Assembly (NCBI RefSeq): GCF_932274485.2
Contig: NC_065879.2
Span: 87,167,459 to 87,231,458 of the forward strand
Reading direction: 5' to 3'
DNA length: 64,000 nt
Source of the DNA: Patella vulgata
Lineage: Eukaryota > Mollusca > Gastropoda > Patellidae
This document shows, in pieces, positions 63,131-64,000 of the stretch. Within the stretch, counting starts at the first letter, position 1. Every line of letters starts with the position of its first letter. Below the pieces are notes generated by a model. That model saw only the letters and a list, made by a program, of their open reading frames with translations, did no database searches and had not been told where the DNA came from. A program made the translations under genes and the position numbers.

Positions 63131-63384
63131 AGTTATTTTCATCTGGTAATTATTGGGAAAATATATCGAAAAACGTTTAAATTGATAAATGATTGGAGCA
63201 ATAAATTTGCTACCAGGTTTCTTATGCCACTCTTTCTTAGATGTTATTGCCAGACATGGAAAGAATAAGATTCCAATAAAGTCTGATTACCAATATCACG
63301 TTTTATTATAGTAATAAAAACTACTTCCTGTTCCTTGTCAACATGACAATAAAACATTACTACGGCCAATAACACAAGTCATAA

Positions 63385-63705
63385 ATACCAGCGGTTATAT
63401 AGCCAGATACTGACTGGAGGTTCCTAGCAATGTTCTTTAGACAGTCGTCGTGGTCTTAAAAACCAGTGGATATAGCCAGCGTCGACTCAAATAGATACTG
63501 ACTCGGTGAGGTTCTTAGCAATGTTCTTCACACAGTGGTCTCAGTGGTCTTAAATACCAGTGGTTAAAGCCAGCGTCGACTTGAATAGATATTGACTCCG
63601 TGAGGTTCTTAACAATTAGACATTCTCAGTGGACTTAAATACAAGTGGTTATAGCCAGAGTCGACTCGACTAGATACTGACTCCACAAGGTTCTTAGCAA
63701 TGGGT
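63385..63705 (+). repeat. Tandem repeat, about 95-bp unit, four copies
   Basis: AGCCAGCGTCGACTC, AGATACTGACTC, GAGGTTCTTAGCAATG and GTGGTCTTAAATACCAG in each unit. Confidence 0.88.
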
Positions 63706-63717
63706 AGCGGTGAGGGG

Positions 63718-63858
63718 TGGTCTGTCATTGTGTCAAATGCAGTGGTTTCCTCTCACTGCTAAAGACCCCTACGCGCAAGAGAATTAATGAAATAAAATTA
63801 AACCATATGTTAGTCCCAAAATGACCTGGTTCGTGTCGAGTGGACTTTAAACACCTCT

Positions 63859-63900
<42 letters not shown>
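63718..63900 (+). mobile_element. SINE-A, shortened, with TC tail
   Basis: GGTCTGTCATTGTGTCAAATG joins directly to GGTTTCCTCTCACTGC; ends GGACTTTAAACACC and about 55 bp of TC. The last 100 bases of the window hold nothing recognised. Confidence 0.9.
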
Positions 63901-63903
<3 letters not shown>

Positions 63904-64000
63904 TCATATCAGATAATTGAAATCAGGAGTGTTGTTAATTATTATTACCATGATAAATGATATTACATTGATTGATCCGTTGATTACACATTCAGCTAAT

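Noticed and set aside
1-64000. LTR retrotransposons, Polintons or other virus-like elements
   Set aside because: No long terminal repeats, capsid, integrase, polymerase or envelope frames were seen on either strand.

Overview
The window looks like AT-rich nuclear DNA of a lophotrochozoan invertebrate, most likely a mollusc (perhaps a gastropod). Three things suggest this: split kinesin exons with GT-AG introns, two dense families of tRNA-derived SINEs with mollusc-type bodies, and many short non-autonomous DNA transposons. I saw no bacterial-type genes, no rRNA or functional tRNA genes, no CRISPR array, no LTR or virus-like element, and no open transposase or reverse transcriptase frame.

Only one gene is secure. 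Four plus-strand exons (2756-2867, 3396-3608, 4087-4197, 13849-13983) encode a contiguous 190-residue stretch of a kinesin-3 motor of the KIF13 type (KIF13A/KIF13B, fly Khc-73). It covers the end of the motor domain, the neck, a coiled coil and the start of the FHA domain. Upstream exons lie before base 1. The exon that should follow was not found by eye in the remaining 50 kb. A possible terminal exon of unknown identity sits at 59810-60044.

Nearly everything else is repeats. SINE-A (about 275 bp, Ser/Leu-tRNA-like head, central domain near CTCCGGGTCCTCCGGTTT, tail GGACGTTAAACCCCATTTC then (TC)n) occurs nearly 50 times, mostly plus-oriented. SINE-B (about 360 bp, different tRNA head, central motif GTGCACGTAAAAGATCC, tail GGACGTTAAACCCCATTTC then (ATTTC)n) occurs nearly 30 times. 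The two share their 3' terminus and so probably share a LINE partner. Many copies carry 8-14 bp target-site duplications or sit inside one another.

The DNA-transposon relics are mostly MITEs. Families here called T1 to T5 insert at TTAA and start TTAAAG. T6 inserts at TTAA and starts with CCC, as piggyBac-type ends do. There is a hAT-type element with an 8-bp duplication, a TA-flanked element at 8.3 kb and several long-armed hairpins. X3 starts ATACGCCCACATT and holds 150-bp tandem units; X4 is a CCCCGCC-ended element with 146-bp units; F5, R2, R3, R4 and R5 are further interspersed families.

Layout: 0-14 kb, KIF13 exons with repeat-filled introns and a 92-bp array; 14-23 kb, minisatellites, R3/X3 nesting and a satellite built from the SINE-A tail; 23-32 kb, SINE-B copies and T1/F5 nesting; 32-38 kb, SINE duplications and a 627-bp purine tract; 38-41 kb, a degenerate array and a stack of TTAA elements; 41-58 kb, alternating SINEs and MITEs; 58-64 kb, X4, T2 and further tandem arrays. 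Coordinates of degenerate repeats are eye estimates and may be off by 10-30 bases.
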